NCBI RefSeq assembly: GCF_023264675.1
Contig: NZ_JAHFVG010000004.1
Coordinates: 124,001 to 188,000, forward strand
Direction of reading: 5' to 3'
Source: Rhodococcus sp. (in: high G+C Gram-positive bacteria)
Lineage (GTDB): Bacteria; Actinomycetota; Actinomycetes; Mycobacteriales; Mycobacteriaceae
DNA: 64,000 bases
Part shown: positions 50,008-59,193 of the stretch, one piece after another
Numbering within the stretch: the first letter of the stretch is position 1
Layout of the letters: the number at the start of each line of letters is the position of its first letter
Notes under the pieces: generated by a model
Told to the model about the DNA's origin: nothing
The model's input: only the letters and a program-made list of their open reading frames with translations
Database searches by the model: none
Made by a program: the position numbers and the translations under genes

Positions 50008-50639
50008 TCTACTTCGCTCGCAATGGCATTCACTGCGGCCGCGGTGATGGCACTGCCTCCGCGCCTGCCGCGAACGACGAGATAGTCGACGCCGGCGCCC
50101 GAGGCGATGAGATCTTCCTTGGATTCGGCGGCACCGATGAACCCTACGGGCCCACCGACGATCGCCGCAGGCTTCGGCGCTCCCGCTGCGAGCATCTCGA
50201 GTAGATGAAACAGTGCTGTCGGAGCGTTTCCGATCGCCACCACGGCCCCGCCGAGCCGGTCACCCCACAGTTCGAGGGCCGCCGCCGTGCGAGTGGTTCC
50301 CATTCTTTCGGCCATAGCGCGCACCGAGGGATCCGACAACGTGCACACCACGTCGTTGTCGGCAGGCAGTCGTCGCCGAGTGACCCCCGCCGCGACCATG
50401 TTCGCGTCGCAGAGGATCGGGGCGCCTGCGTTCAGTGCCGCCCGTGCCCGCGTCACCACATCCGGCGTCGCGGCGATGACATCCGTCAGATCTACTTCGC
50501 CACTCGCATGAATCATTCGCACGACGACCTGCGCAACGTCAGGGGAGAATGCCGTCAGGTCCGCCTCGGCCCTGATGGTCGCGAAGGATTGCCGGTAGAT
50601 CTCCGCACCATCGCGGATGTAGTCGTGCATGGCGTTCAC
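50004..50639 (-). CDS. cobH: Precorrin-8X methylmutase
   Basis: CobH moves a methyl group to convert precorrin-8X to hydrogenobyrinate. The 211-aa protein contains the catalytic-His region [12 protein letters not shown] and [14 protein letters not shown], then [14 protein letters not shown] and [18 protein letters not shown]. Start GTG 50639 or ATG 50630 are both possible. It follows cobG by 22 bp. Confidence 0.93.
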   Translation of the reverse strand: MNAMHDYIRDGAEIYRQSFATIRAEADLTAFSPDVAQVVVRMIHASGEVDLTDVIAATPDVVTRARAALNAGAPILCDANMVAAGVTRRRLPADNDVVCTLSDPSVRAMAERMGTTRTAAALELWGDRLGGAVVAIGNAPTALFHLLEMLAAGAPKPAAIVGGPVGFIGAAESKEDLIASGAGVDYLVVRGRRGGSAITAAAVNAIASEVE

Positions 50640-50661
50640 GATAGGTCAGACGCGGAGCGGC

Positions 50662-51813
50662 TCAGGACACCCGGTAGCCGCTCGGGCCGGCAATCACATC
50701 GAGTACATCACCGCTCGGCCTGCCGCAGCGCCGCTCGCACCCCGACCAGTGCTGCCTGCGCCCCGGCTCGATCTGCTGCGAATCGACCGCCACGGTGAGG
50801 TCGGCCCGAACGTCGGAGTGCGACTTCTCGCAGCCGGGTGAACCGGTGCATGCCGTGGCCTCGATCCACGGTGAGTTCTCGTCGAAGATGAGTCCCATCG
50901 GTGCCAGCACTCGCAGGACGGTGTCCGCGACGTCCTCGTCGAGATCGCAGACGAGCAGACTTCTCCACGGCGTCACGACGACGGGTTTGTCCACCGCGGC
51001 GACGAACTCGGCCAGCCGTGCGTCGAGGGTGGCCAGAGCGAGCGCACCGCCGACGCTGACGCGGCCGTCGAACTGCGGTAACCATCCGATCGGCGGAACG
51101 TTCACCGATGCGACCGGCAGGGGTGCCTGCGTGGTGGGCACGAGATTCAGCGACGCGAGTATCCGTGCGGGACCGTCGGAGAGTTCGCTCAGTCGCCACT
51201 GCGTGCTGCGAAATTCGACGAACAGTCGCGCCGCGTCGAGAAGAACGTCGACGATCGCATCCGATCCGATCCGCACTCCTGAATCGCTTCCGGCGAGAAT
51301 CAGCGCGTACCGATCCCTGGCAACCGCTTGCACGCCGAAGTCCGGTCCGGATCCGATCACATCTCCTCGACCGTCGTCCAGCGCGAACAACGTGCGGCCG
51401 GGGAGGTCCGCCAGTTCGGGCCGCGAGCAGAGGGCACGATCGAGCTCGGAGATCAGCGCGGAGACGTCGGCGAGGCCCCCGACGCGGCCGGTCAACGGCG
51501 ACGCCAGAATATTTCGTACTCGCTCGTGGGTCGGGGACGGAAGCAACCCGGCGTCGGCAAACCTCGACGCGAGTTCGTCGGTGTCGGTCACCGAACGAAA
51601 CTGAACGTTTCCCCGTGAAGTGAGTTCCATGGAGCCGGTACTCAGATCGGTGGCGGCACGCGCCAGCACCAGAACCTGCTCAGGGGTAAGCCTGCCGCCG
51701 GGAAGGCGAACCCGTGCCAGTGCGCCGTCCGCGGCCTGATGGGCGGTCAAGGCGCCGGGACACCGGTCCGGCGCGGTCCTCGCATCATCGGGTGCGTCTG
51801 TCTCCGAGCTCAC
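50662..51813 (-). CDS. cobG: Precorrin-3B synthase
   Basis: CobG is an iron-sulfur and non-haem iron monooxygenase that makes precorrin-3B from precorrin-3A in the aerobic pathway. The 383-aa protein is related to nitrite/sulfite reductases. N-terminal ferredoxin-like part: GGRLTPEQVLVLARAA. The cluster ligands appear in CTGSPGCEKS (C-x5-C) and SGCERRCGRP (C-x3-C). It heads the cobG-cobH-cobIJ run, which means the aerobic route is used. Confidence 0.9.
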   Translation of the reverse strand: MSSETDAPDDARTAPDRCPGALTAHQAADGALARVRLPGGRLTPEQVLVLARAATDLSTGSMELTSRGNVQFRSVTDTDELASRFADAGLLPSPTHERVRNILASPLTGRVGGLADVSALISELDRALCSRPELADLPGRTLFALDDGRGDVIGSGPDFGVQAVARDRYALILAGSDSGVRIGSDAIVDVLLDAARLFVEFRSTQWRLSELSDGPARILASLNLVPTTQAPLPVASVNVPPIGWLPQFDGRVSVGGALALATLDARLAEFVAAVDKPVVVTPWRSLLVCDLDEDVADTVLRVLAPMGLIFDENSPWIEATACTGSPGCEKSHSDVRADLTVAVDSQQIEPGRRQHWSGCERRCGRPSGDVLDVIAGPSGYRVS

Positions 51814-51862
51814 CCGTCAAAGGTTACAACCGCGGCGTACAAGTGCCGGGTACAGCTGCCGG

Positions 51863-53260
51863 CTACAGGTGCATCTTGTTCGCTGCGCGGGAGCGCTCAC
51901 GCTGGACGTGCATGCACTTCTCGAACTCCTGACGCCACTGCTCGCTCACAGCGATGTCGTTCGACCGCGCTTCCTCGACGCTGAGCTCGACCGGGAAACC
52001 GTACGTGTCGTAGAGAACGAAGAGCTCGTCGCCGGTGATCAGTCGGTCCGACATCCGCACCAGCTCTCTCAGGCCCCTTCGCAGGGTCTGCCGGAAGGCT
52101 TTCTCTTCCTTGACCAAGGCAGCGACCACGTCGTCGTGCTTGTCCGCCACTTCGGGGTACGCATCACGGTAGAGATCAGCGATCGTCGGAACGATCTTCT
52201 GCAAGAAGTTCTCCTCGACGCCGAGATCGAATGCGAATCGGATGGCCCGCCGCACCAAACGGCGCATGACGTACCCCTGCTCCTTGTTGCTGGGAAGCAC
52301 ACCGTCGACAGCGAGGAACACGGCGCCGCGAAGGTGGTCGGCGACAACCCTCATCGAGGTCGTATGGGTGTCGTAGGACTTTCCTGTCAGCGCGGACAAT
52401 TGCTCGACGATCGGCCACAGCAGGCTGGAAGTGAAAACGTCCGGACTGTCGATGGCGGCCGCGGCGATGCGCTCGAGCCCGCCGCCGTAGTCGACATTCT
52501 TCCGGGGCAACGTGGCAAAGCCGCTCTCGGTGCGGGCATACTGCATGAAAACCGAGTTACCGAGCTCGATGTATCGCCCGCAATCGCAGTTCTGATGGCA
52601 GAACAACCCGTACGCGGTGTCGTGGGCGATATCGGGATAGAGGTAGAACACTTCGGAGTCCGGGCCACCCGGCTCGCCCACCGGCATCGCTTCGGCTGCC
52701 CCTGCTCGACACCACCAGTTCTTGCCGCTGTAGAACGCAATGCGCGCACCCTGGCTACCGACCTCGCCTCCGCCGCGTTCGGTGCCGAGATCCACCCGCT
52801 CCGAGTCCACGCCCGCGGCGGAGAACAGCGACTGCCAGATGTCGGCGCTCTCGGTGTCCTTCGCAATACCGTTCGCCTCGTCGCCGGCGAAGCACGAGAC
52901 ATAGATTCGGGCCGGATCGAGACCGACGATCTCGGTCAGGAACTCCCAGAACCACGGAATCTGCTCCGATTTGAAGTAGTCACCGAGGCTCCAGTTGCCG
53001 AGCATTTCGAAGAACGTCGTGTGCCGGTTGTCGCCGACCTCCTCGATGTCCTGCACGCGAACACAGGGCTGACTGTCGACCAGACGATTGCCACCAGGAT
53101 GCTCGGCGCCCAGCAGGTAGGGGAGCAGTTGCTGCATTCCGCTGCCGTTGAAGAGCGTCGTCGGATCGTTCCGCGGGACGAGGCTTGCTCGGACAATCGA
53201 ATTGTGCCCGCGTTGCTCGTAGAACTTCAGGTAGGCCGTACGTATGTCCCTGGCATCCAT
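51863..53260 (-). CDS. Short alanyl-tRNA synthetase paralogue without editing domain
   Basis: 465-aa class II AlaRS-like protein. Motif 1 region is LVPRNDPTTLFNGSGMQQ, motif 2 is CVRVQDIEEVG with TTFFEMLGNWSLGDYFK (82-97), and motif 3 is YGGGLERIAAA (258-268). The tRNA-recognition helical part follows (MRVVADHLRGAVFLAVDGV, YDTYGFPVELSVEEAR). It ends where full AlaRS (about 875 aa) would begin the editing and C-Ala domains. The segment GDTGPCGPC of normal AlaRS is replaced by a longer GEPGGPDSEVFY, and a CHQNCDC cluster is added. It is divergent from cobN. Function is unknown. Confidence 0.88.
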   Translation of the reverse strand: MDARDIRTAYLKFYEQRGHNSIVRASLVPRNDPTTLFNGSGMQQLLPYLLGAEHPGGNRLVDSQPCVRVQDIEEVGDNRHTTFFEMLGNWSLGDYFKSEQIPWFWEFLTEIVGLDPARIYVSCFAGDEANGIAKDTESADIWQSLFSAAGVDSERVDLGTERGGGEVGSQGARIAFYSGKNWWCRAGAAEAMPVGEPGGPDSEVFYLYPDIAHDTAYGLFCHQNCDCGRYIELGNSVFMQYARTESGFATLPRKNVDYGGGLERIAAAAIDSPDVFTSSLLWPIVEQLSALTGKSYDTHTTSMRVVADHLRGAVFLAVDGVLPSNKEQGYVMRRLVRRAIRFAFDLGVEENFLQKIVPTIADLYRDAYPEVADKHDDVVAALVKEEKAFRQTLRRGLRELVRMSDRLITGDELFVLYDTYGFPVELSVEEARSNDIAVSEQWRQEFEKCMHVQRERSRAANKMHL

Positions 53261-53266
53261 CGGTCG

Positions 53267-53272
53267 ATGTTA
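53267..53272 (-). promoter_or_regulatory. Candidate -10 hexamer for AlaRS-like gene
   Basis: TAACAT on the minus strand lies 6 nt before ATG 53260. Confidence 0.45.
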
Positions 53273-53294
53273 CGAGGGGCAGGCACTCTTCGGT

Positions 53295-53300
53295 AGCATT
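53295..53300 (+). promoter_or_regulatory. Candidate -10 hexamer for cobN leader
   Basis: TAGCAT would place transcription start near 53307, giving a leader of about 130 nt that contains the riboswitch. Confidence 0.35.
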
Positions 53301-53304
53301 CCGC

Positions 53305-53430
53305 GTGAGATGGCTTCGGCCGAGAGGAAGCCGGTGCAACTCCGGCGCGGTCGCGCCACTGTCACAGTCAGACCCTCTCCCGCTAGCTGCCACGATGACC
53401 AGTGAGGGGCGCGAACCCCCTCGGGAGGGC
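53305..53430 (+). promoter_or_regulatory. Cobalamin riboswitch upstream of cobN
   Basis: The leader contains the B12-box core GCCGGTGCAACTCC followed by GCGCGGTCGCGCCACTGT (about 53330-53363), the strongest signature of cobalamin riboswitches, with a G-rich GAGAGGAAGCC on its 5' side. Downstream, GAGGGG (53404-53409) and CCCCTC (53417-53422) form a hairpin that ends at the Shine-Dalgarno GGGAGGG (53423-53429). A C-rich CCCTCTCCC (53374-53382) could instead pair with that Shine-Dalgarno. Translational control of cobN by B12 is the likely mode. Confidence 0.9.
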
Positions 53431-53437
53431 GTTACCC

Positions 53438-56400
53438 GTGATCCTGCTGCTGTCCACTTCGGATACCGACCTACTCAGTGCACGCGCCAGCGGTGCCGAC
53501 TACCGGTGGGGAAACCCCTCGCGGCTGTTGGCCGACGATGTGGCAGGTCTGGCCGACGGCGCCGACCTGATCGTGCTCCGCATCCTGGGATCGAAACGGT
53601 CGTGGGAAGAGGGAGTGGACGCGGTTCTCGGGACTGGGCTGCCGGTCGTCGTTCTCGGCGGGGAGCAGGCGCCCGACGCGGAGTTGATGGAACTCTCGAC
53701 GGTTCAGGCCAACGTCGCGACACAGGCGCACAACTACCTCGCCGAGGGCGGACCGGACAATCTGAACCAGCTGTTCTCGTTCCTCTCCGACACCGTTCTA
53801 CTGACCGGCCACGGCTTCTCCGCACCGCTTCACACTCCGACCTGGGGTGTTCTCGACCGGCCTCAAAACTCCACAAAACCCGCAGGGTCCACTCCTGCCC
53901 AATCCGGTCACTCCGCAGGCTCCGCTCCTGCCATCGCGATTTTGTACTACCGAGCTCAGCACCTTGCCGGAAACACCGCCTACATCGAGGCGCTGAGTGC
54001 GGCGGTAGAAGCCAAGGGAGGTCGAGCACTCCCGATCTTCTGCGCGTCGCTGCGCGCTGCCGAGCCCGCGTTGCTCGAGACCTTGAAGGCCGCCGACGCC
54101 ATGATCGTGACCGTGCTGGCCGCAGGAGGAACCAAGCCCGCAGGCGCGTCGGCAGGTGGCGACGACGAAGCCTGGGATGTCGCCGAACTCGCTGCTCTCG
54201 ACGTTCCGATACTGCAAGGACTCTGCCTTACGAGCAGTCGCGCGACATGGGACGAAAACGACGACGGCATGTCTCCCCTCGACGTCGCGACGCAGGTCGC
54301 GGTACCGGAATTCGATGGACGCCTCATCACGGTTCCGTTCTCGTTCAAGGAGATCGACGACGACGGACTGACCACGTACGTACCGGACCACGAGCGGGCC
54401 GCTCGGGTCGCCGGGATAGCCGTCCGCCACGCAAAGCTACGACACATCCCGGCGTCGGAGCGACGTATCGCATTGATGTTCTCGGCGTACCCGACCAAAC
54501 ACGCACGCATCGGCAATGCCGTCGGGCTGGATACGCCGGCGAGCGCCATCGCCTTGATGTCCGAAATGCGCACCGCTGGTTACGATCTGGGACCCGAGGT
54601 CGGACCCGATTCGATACCGGGTCTGGCGACGAAGGACGGTGACGCGCTGATTCATGCGCTGATCGCCCGAGGCGGGCAGGATCCGGATTGGCTGACCGCA
54701 GAGCAGCTGGAGGGCAATCCGATTCGGATCTCCGCGGCCCGTTATCGGTCGTGGTTCGACCAGCTCCCGGAAGAACTGACCACGGCCGTCGAAGAACACT
54801 GGGGCCCGGCGCCCGGTGACATGTACGTCGATCGTTCGGGTGATCCGAACGGTGAGATCGTGATCGCTGCAATGCAATTCGGCAATGTCGTGATCATGGT
54901 TCAACCGCCGCGCGGATTCGGTGAGCGCCCCGTTGCCATCTATCACGACCCGGATCTGCCGCCGAGTCATCATTACCTCGCTGCCTACCGGTGGATTCAG
55001 GCATCCGCGGCAGACGGCGGCTTCGGCGCCGACGCAATGGTGCACCTCGGCAAGCACGGCAACCTCGAGTGGCTTCCGGGCAAAACCCTCGGCATGTCGG
55101 CATCCTGCGGTACCGATGCTGCGCTCGGCGACCTTCCTCTCATCTACCCGTTCCTCGTCAACGATCCGGGTGAGGGCACGCAGGCGAAGCGGCGCGCACA
55201 CGCGACACTCGTCGACCACCTCATTCCTCCGATGGCTCGCGCCGAGAGCTACGGCGATATTTCCAGGCTCGAGCAGTTGCTCGACGAACACGCCAACATC
55301 TCGGCATTGGATCCGGCGAAGCTGCCGGCAATCCGTCAGCAGATCTGGACGTTGATGACGGCAGCGCAGATGCATCAGGACCTGGGACTGGAAGAGCGAC
55401 CGGACGAAGAAGTCTTCGACGACATGCTGCTGCACGTCGACGGTTGGCTGTGCGAGATCAAGGATGTGCAGATCCGAGATGGTCTGCACATCCTCGGGCA
55501 GGAGCCGGTAGGCGATGCCGAGGTGGAGTTGGTGCTCGCGATGCTGCGAGCCCGCCAGATGTGGGGCGGCGAGCAGTCGGTGCCCGGTCTCCGCGAAGCT
55601 CTCGGTCTCAGCGAGGACGGCGACGAAGACCGTGTGCGGGTCGATGCGATCGAGTCGATCGCACATGGACTGGTCGCGGCCATGCAGGTAGCCGAGTGGG
55701 ATCCCGCGGCCGCCGATCGCGTTGCCGGTGAACATGGCGCGACGGTCGCCGACATCCTCCGATTCGCGGCCGCCGAGGTCGTTCCCCGGCTGCGTGGAAC
55801 ATCCCGGGAAATTGCCCAGGTGCTCCATGCACTCGACGGCGGATTCATCCCGGCAGGTCCGAGCGGTTCCCCGCTCCGGGGCTTGATCAACGTCCTTCCC
55901 ACCGGCCGCAACTTCTATTCCGTCGATCCCAAGGCTGTGCCGTCCAAGTTGGCATGGGAAACGGGACAGGCGATGGCCGAATCCCTGCTGGCCCGGTACA
56001 TGAAGGATCACGGCGAGTGGCCCAAGTCGGTCGGACTTTCGGTGTGGGGGACCTCCGCGATGCGCACGTCCGGCGACGACGTCGCGGAGGTGTTCGCCCT
56101 GCTCGGGGTGAGCCCGGTGTGGGACGAGGCGTCTCGCCGGGTCACGAAACTGGAGGTGATCGATCTGGAGGAGCTCGGTCGACCTCGTATCGACGTGACC
56201 GTACGTATCAGTGGTTTCTTCCGCGATGCGTTCCCTCACGTTCTCGCCTTGCTCGACGACGCGGTGCGACTCGTCGCTGCGCGCGACGAGCCGGCGGATC
56301 GGAACTTCGTGCGCGCACACGCCCAAGACGATCTCGCCGAACACGGAGACGAGCGCCGTTCCACGACGAGGATCTTCGGCTCCAAACCCGGGACCTACGG

Positions 56401-57085
56401 CGCGGGGTTGTTGCAGCTCATCGACAGCAAGACCTGGCGAAGCGACGAGGACCTCGCACAGGTGTACACGACGTGGGGCGGTTTCGCGTACGGCCGAGGC
56501 CTCGATGGAATTCCGGCCTCGGACGACATGCGCACGGCGTACAAGCGCATTGCAGTCGCCGCGAAGAACACCGATACTCGCGAACACGACATTGCCGATT
56601 CCGACGACTACTTCCAGTATCACGGCGGGATGGTCGCGACCGTGCGTGCGCTGACCGGCAAGTCGCCCGAGGCATACATCGGGGACAGCACCAGACCGGA
56701 GTCGGTCCGCACCCGCACGCTGTCCGAAGAGACCGCTCGGGTGTTTCGCGCGCGAGTGGTCAATCCGAGGTGGCTCGAGGCGATGCGGCGCCACGGCTAC
56801 AAGGGTGCATTCGAGATGGCGGCCACTGTCGACTATCTGTTCGGTTACGACGCCACCACCGATGTCGTCGCGGATTGGATGTACGAGAAGCTGGCGGAGA
56901 CGTACGTACTGGACGAGCAGAACCAGAAGTTCATGCAGCAATCGAACCCGTGGGCTCTGCACGGTATCGCCGAGCGTCTGCTCGAAGCAGCGGAGCGGAA
57001 GATGTGGGCAGAACCGGATGCGCAGCTTCTCGACGGGTTGCGGCAGGTCTACCTCGAAACCGAAGGGGATCTGGAGGGCGAATAG
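53438..57085 (+). CDS. cobN: Cobaltochelatase subunit CobN
   Basis: Large subunit of the aerobic, ATP-dependent cobalt chelatase that inserts cobalt into hydrogenobyrinate a,c-diamide. The 1215-aa protein starts at GTG 53438, 8 nt after GGGAGGG; an upstream GTG at 53402 sits inside the riboswitch hairpin and is rejected. Core motifs include VLYYRAQHL-like ILYYRAQHLAGNT, CLTSSRATWDENDDGMSPLD, MVHLGKHGNLEWLPGK and GMVATVRALTGKSPEAYIGD. A Pro/Ser/Ala-rich insertion with an imperfect 20-bp direct repeat occurs near residue 150. It is controlled by the B12 riboswitch. Confidence 0.94.
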   Translation: MILLLSTSDTDLLSARASGADYRWGNPSRLLADDVAGLADGADLIVLRILGSKRSWEEGVDAVLGTGLPVVVLGGEQAPDAELMELSTVQANVATQAHNYLAEGGPDNLNQLFSFLSDTVLLTGHGFSAPLHTPTWGVLDRPQNSTKPAGSTPAQSGHSAGSAPAIAILYYRAQHLAGNTAYIEALSAAVEAKGGRALPIFCASLRAAEPALLETLKAADAMIVTVLAAGGTKPAGASAGGDDEAWDVAELAALDVPILQGLCLTSSRATWDENDDGMSPLDVATQVAVPEFDGRLITVPFSFKEIDDDGLTTYVPDHERAARVAGIAVRHAKLRHIPASERRIALMFSAYPTKHARIGNAVGLDTPASAIALMSEMRTAGYDLGPEVGPDSIPGLATKDGDALIHALIARGGQDPDWLTAEQLEGNPIRISAARYRSWFDQLPEELTTAVEEHWGPAPGDMYVDRSGDPNGEIVIAAMQFGNVVIMVQPPRGFGERPVAIYHDPDLPPSHHYLAAYRWIQASAADGGFGADAMVHLGKHGNLEWLPGKTLGMSASCGTDAALGDLPLIYPFLVNDPGEGTQAKRRAHATLVDHLIPPMARAESYGDISRLEQLLDEHANISALDPAKLPAIRQQIWTLMTAAQMHQDLGLEERPDEEVFDDMLLHVDGWLCEIKDVQIRDGLHILGQEPVGDAEVELVLAMLRARQMWGGEQSVPGLREALGLSEDGDEDRVRVDAIESIAHGLVAAMQVAEWDPAAADRVAGEHGATVADILRFAAAEVVPRLRGTSREIAQVLHALDGGFIPAGPSGSPLRGLINVLPTGRNFYSVDPKAVPSKLAWETGQAMAESLLARYMKDHGEWPKSVGLSVWGTSAMRTSGDDVAEVFALLGVSPVWDEASRRVTKLEVIDLEELGRPRIDVTVRISGFFRDAFPHVLALLDDAVRLVAARDEPADRNFVRAHAQDDLAEHGDERRSTTRIFGSKPGTYGAGLLQLIDSKTWRSDEDLAQVYTTWGGFAYGRGLDGIPASDDMRTAYKRIAVAAKNTDTREHDIADSDDYFQYHGGMVATVRALTGKSPEAYIGDSTRPESVRTRTLSEETARVFRARVVNPRWLEAMRRHGYKGAFEMAATVDYLFGYDATTDVVADWMYEKLAETYVLDEQNQKFMQQSNPWALHGIAERLLEAAERKMWAEPDAQLLDGLRQVYLETEGDLEGE
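53880..53932 (+). repeat. Imperfect direct repeat within cobN
   Basis: Two 20-bp copies (53880-53899 and 53913-53932) differ at two positions and are 33 bp apart, so the frame is kept. They encode PAGSTPA and SAGSAPA in a flexible insertion. Confidence 0.7.
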
Positions 57086-57100
57086 CCGTACTCTGTGCCC

Positions 57101-57478
57101 ATGGCCACTTTTGCGGAGATCGCCGACGGCAAGTACGTCTCGCTCACCACGTTCAAGAAGGACGGGACACCCGTCGCTACGCCCCTGTGGGGCGCGCGCG
57201 ACGGAGATCGCTTGCTCGTGTGGACCACGGCAGATTCGTGGAAAGTCAAGCGCATCAAGCGAAACGCGAAGGTGACCGTGGCGCCGTGCACGGCCAGAGG
57301 GAAGGTCGAAGGCGACGCAGTCGAGGGCATTGCCGACATTCTCGACGCTGCAGGCACGCAGAAGGCGCGTTCGGCCATATCGTCCAAGTACGGCATCATC
57401 GGGTGGCTGACGGTCAAGGGGAGTTCGCTCCGCCGAGGCACATCGGGAACGGTCGGGATTTCGGTCGTCCCGGCCTGA
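57101..57478 (+). CDS. PPOX-class F420-dependent protein (Rv2061c-like)
   Basis: 125-aa split-barrel protein. Motifs are YVSLTTFKKDGTPVATPLWG and LLVWTTADSWKVKRIKRNAK, typical of F420-binding PPOX relatives, then VEGIADILDAAG. Cofactor and substrate are unproved. ATG 57101 is preferred to GTG 57095. It directly follows cobN and could be read through from it, as in mycobacteria. Confidence 0.78.
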   Translation: MATFAEIADGKYVSLTTFKKDGTPVATPLWGARDGDRLLVWTTADSWKVKRIKRNAKVTVAPCTARGKVEGDAVEGIADILDAAGTQKARSAISSKYGIIGWLTVKGSSLRRGTSGTVGISVVPA

Positions 57479-57546
57479 TCCGTGTCCGGGTCGTCGAAGA
57501 AATGTCGACGGTCGACGAGATCCTTCCGAAGAGCTGACATCTCGGC

Positions 57547-57552
57547 AATAAT
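57547..57552 (+). promoter_or_regulatory. Candidate -10 hexamer for amidohydrolase gene
   Basis: AATAAT lies 6 nt before ATG 57559. Confidence 0.35.
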
Positions 57553-57558
57553 GCCTTG

Positions 57559-59193
57559 ATGCCCCCTACCGAGCAGCCCGTAGGACTCGCCGAGCTGGTT
57601 CTCGTCGGAACCGTCCTGACCGTGGATCCGGACAACCCTGTTGCCGAGGCAGTCGCGGTCGTCGCCGACCGAATCGTGGCAGTCGGAAGCACAGCGGACA
57701 TCGAGCGTTGGATCGGGGCGAGCACGCGGGTCGTCGATATCGGCGACGGTTGCGTCCTCCCCGGTCTGATCGAGGCGCACGGACACCCGTTGATGGAAGC
57801 GCTCGTGTTGTCCGATCGAATGGTGGACATTCGTCCGGTCACGATGAAGGACCCAGGCGATGTCGTCGCAGCCATCGTCGACGAGGTCGCACGGCGCGGA
57901 TCGGAAGGTGCATTCCTCAGCGGATGGGATGCATTGCTGCAGATCGGGTTACCCGATCCTTCACTGGAGTGGCTGGACTCGATTGCGCCGGATTCTCCGC
58001 TGGTGGTGCTGCACAACTCGGGTCATCTGGCGTTTTTCAACTCTGTCGCGGCGCGTAACCTCGGACTCGATCGCGACACCGAGGACCCGAAGGGCGCTGC
58101 CTACGGACGCACGCCCGACGGGGAACTGGACGGCACGGCACGTGAGACTGCGGCGGTGTTCCCCCTCGTTGCCGGCGCGATGACTGCCGGTACCTATCCG
58201 GAGATGCTGATCGAAGAGTGTGCTCGGTTGAATCGAGCCGGACTCACCACGTGTTCGGAAATGGCATACGACCCCAGGTTCGCGCCCCTTGTCGCAGCGA
58301 TCGACAGTTCAGGGGCGCTCACGGTTCGACTGCGCACCTACGAGATGTCCAATCCGGAGATGTCGGCACATTCCGAACCGGGCAGCGGCGACGACATGGT
58401 CAGACATACGGGCATCAAGATATGGGTGGACGGATCGCCGTGGATCGGCAACATCGATCTGTCGTTCCCGTACCTGGATACCGCCGCGACGCGAACCATC
58501 GGCGTCGAGCCAGGTTCGTGCGGGCACGCGAACTACACGCGTGAACAACTGACCGACATCGTCGACGCCTACTTCCCGCGCGGATGGCCCATGGCCTGCC
58601 ATGTCATGGGGGACAAGGGGATCGACACCATTCTCGACGTCTACGAGAACGCGCTCTCCCGCCACCCTCGCGAGGATCATCGTCTACGGCTCGAGCACGT
58701 CGGTGCCATCCGGCAGGATCAGCTCGAGCGGGCCGTAGCGCTCGGGGTGACGTGCAGTATGTTCGTCGACCAGATTCACTACTGGGGAGATGTATTGGTG
58801 GACGGACTCTTCGGGCCCGAACACGGGACACGCTGGATGCCCGCAGGGTCCGCGGTTGCTGCAGGCATGCGCATCTCGTTGCACAACGATCCGCCCGTCA
58901 CCCCCGAAGAGCCGCTGCGCAACATCTCGGTTGCGGTGACGCGAACAACGCCGAGCGGGCGAGTCTCGGCCGCGGAGGAACGCCTGACACTCGAGCAAGC
59001 AATTCGCGCTCAGACGATCGACGCTGCGTGGCAACTGTTTTCCGACGATGTCGTCGGTTCCGTCGAAGTCGGCAAGTATGCGGATTTCGTGGTGCTCTCG
59101 GCCGACCCTCGTTCCGTGCCGCCGGGGGAGATCGCCGATCTCGACGTTCGGGCAACCTTCCTCGGCGGCAAGCAGGTGTACGGGACGCTCTAG
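57559..59193 (+). CDS. Amidohydrolase family protein (YtcJ-like)
   Basis: 544-aa metal-dependent hydrolase of the amidohydrolase superfamily. The beta-sandwich start VLVGTVLTVDPDNPVAEAVAVVADRIVAVG is followed by the metal motif GLIEAHGHPL (His-x-His). A later His is in HVMGDKGIDT and LEHVGAIRQDQ. WQLFSDDVVGSVEVGKYADFVVLSADP ends the fold. Exact substrate unknown. ATG 57559 is chosen over TTG 57556 because of the AATAAT hexamer. Its stop overlaps the convergent DinB-like gene by 4 bp. Confidence 0.85.
   Translation: MPPTEQPVGLAELVLVGTVLTVDPDNPVAEAVAVVADRIVAVGSTADIERWIGASTRVVDIGDGCVLPGLIEAHGHPLMEALVLSDRMVDIRPVTMKDPGDVVAAIVDEVARRGSEGAFLSGWDALLQIGLPDPSLEWLDSIAPDSPLVVLHNSGHLAFFNSVAARNLGLDRDTEDPKGAAYGRTPDGELDGTARETAAVFPLVAGAMTAGTYPEMLIEECARLNRAGLTTCSEMAYDPRFAPLVAAIDSSGALTVRLRTYEMSNPEMSAHSEPGSGDDMVRHTGIKIWVDGSPWIGNIDLSFPYLDTAATRTIGVEPGSCGHANYTREQLTDIVDAYFPRGWPMACHVMGDKGIDTILDVYENALSRHPREDHRLRLEHVGAIRQDQLERAVALGVTCSMFVDQIHYWGDVLVDGLFGPEHGTRWMPAGSAVAAGMRISLHNDPPVTPEEPLRNISVAVTRTTPSGRVSAAEERLTLEQAIRAQTIDAAWQLFSDDVVGSVEVGKYADFVVLSADPRSVPPGEIADLDVRATFLGGKQVYGTL

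Noticed and set aside
54437-56962. 841-codon minus-strand frame opposite cobN
   Set aside because: Antisense shadow; cobN motifs are unambiguous.
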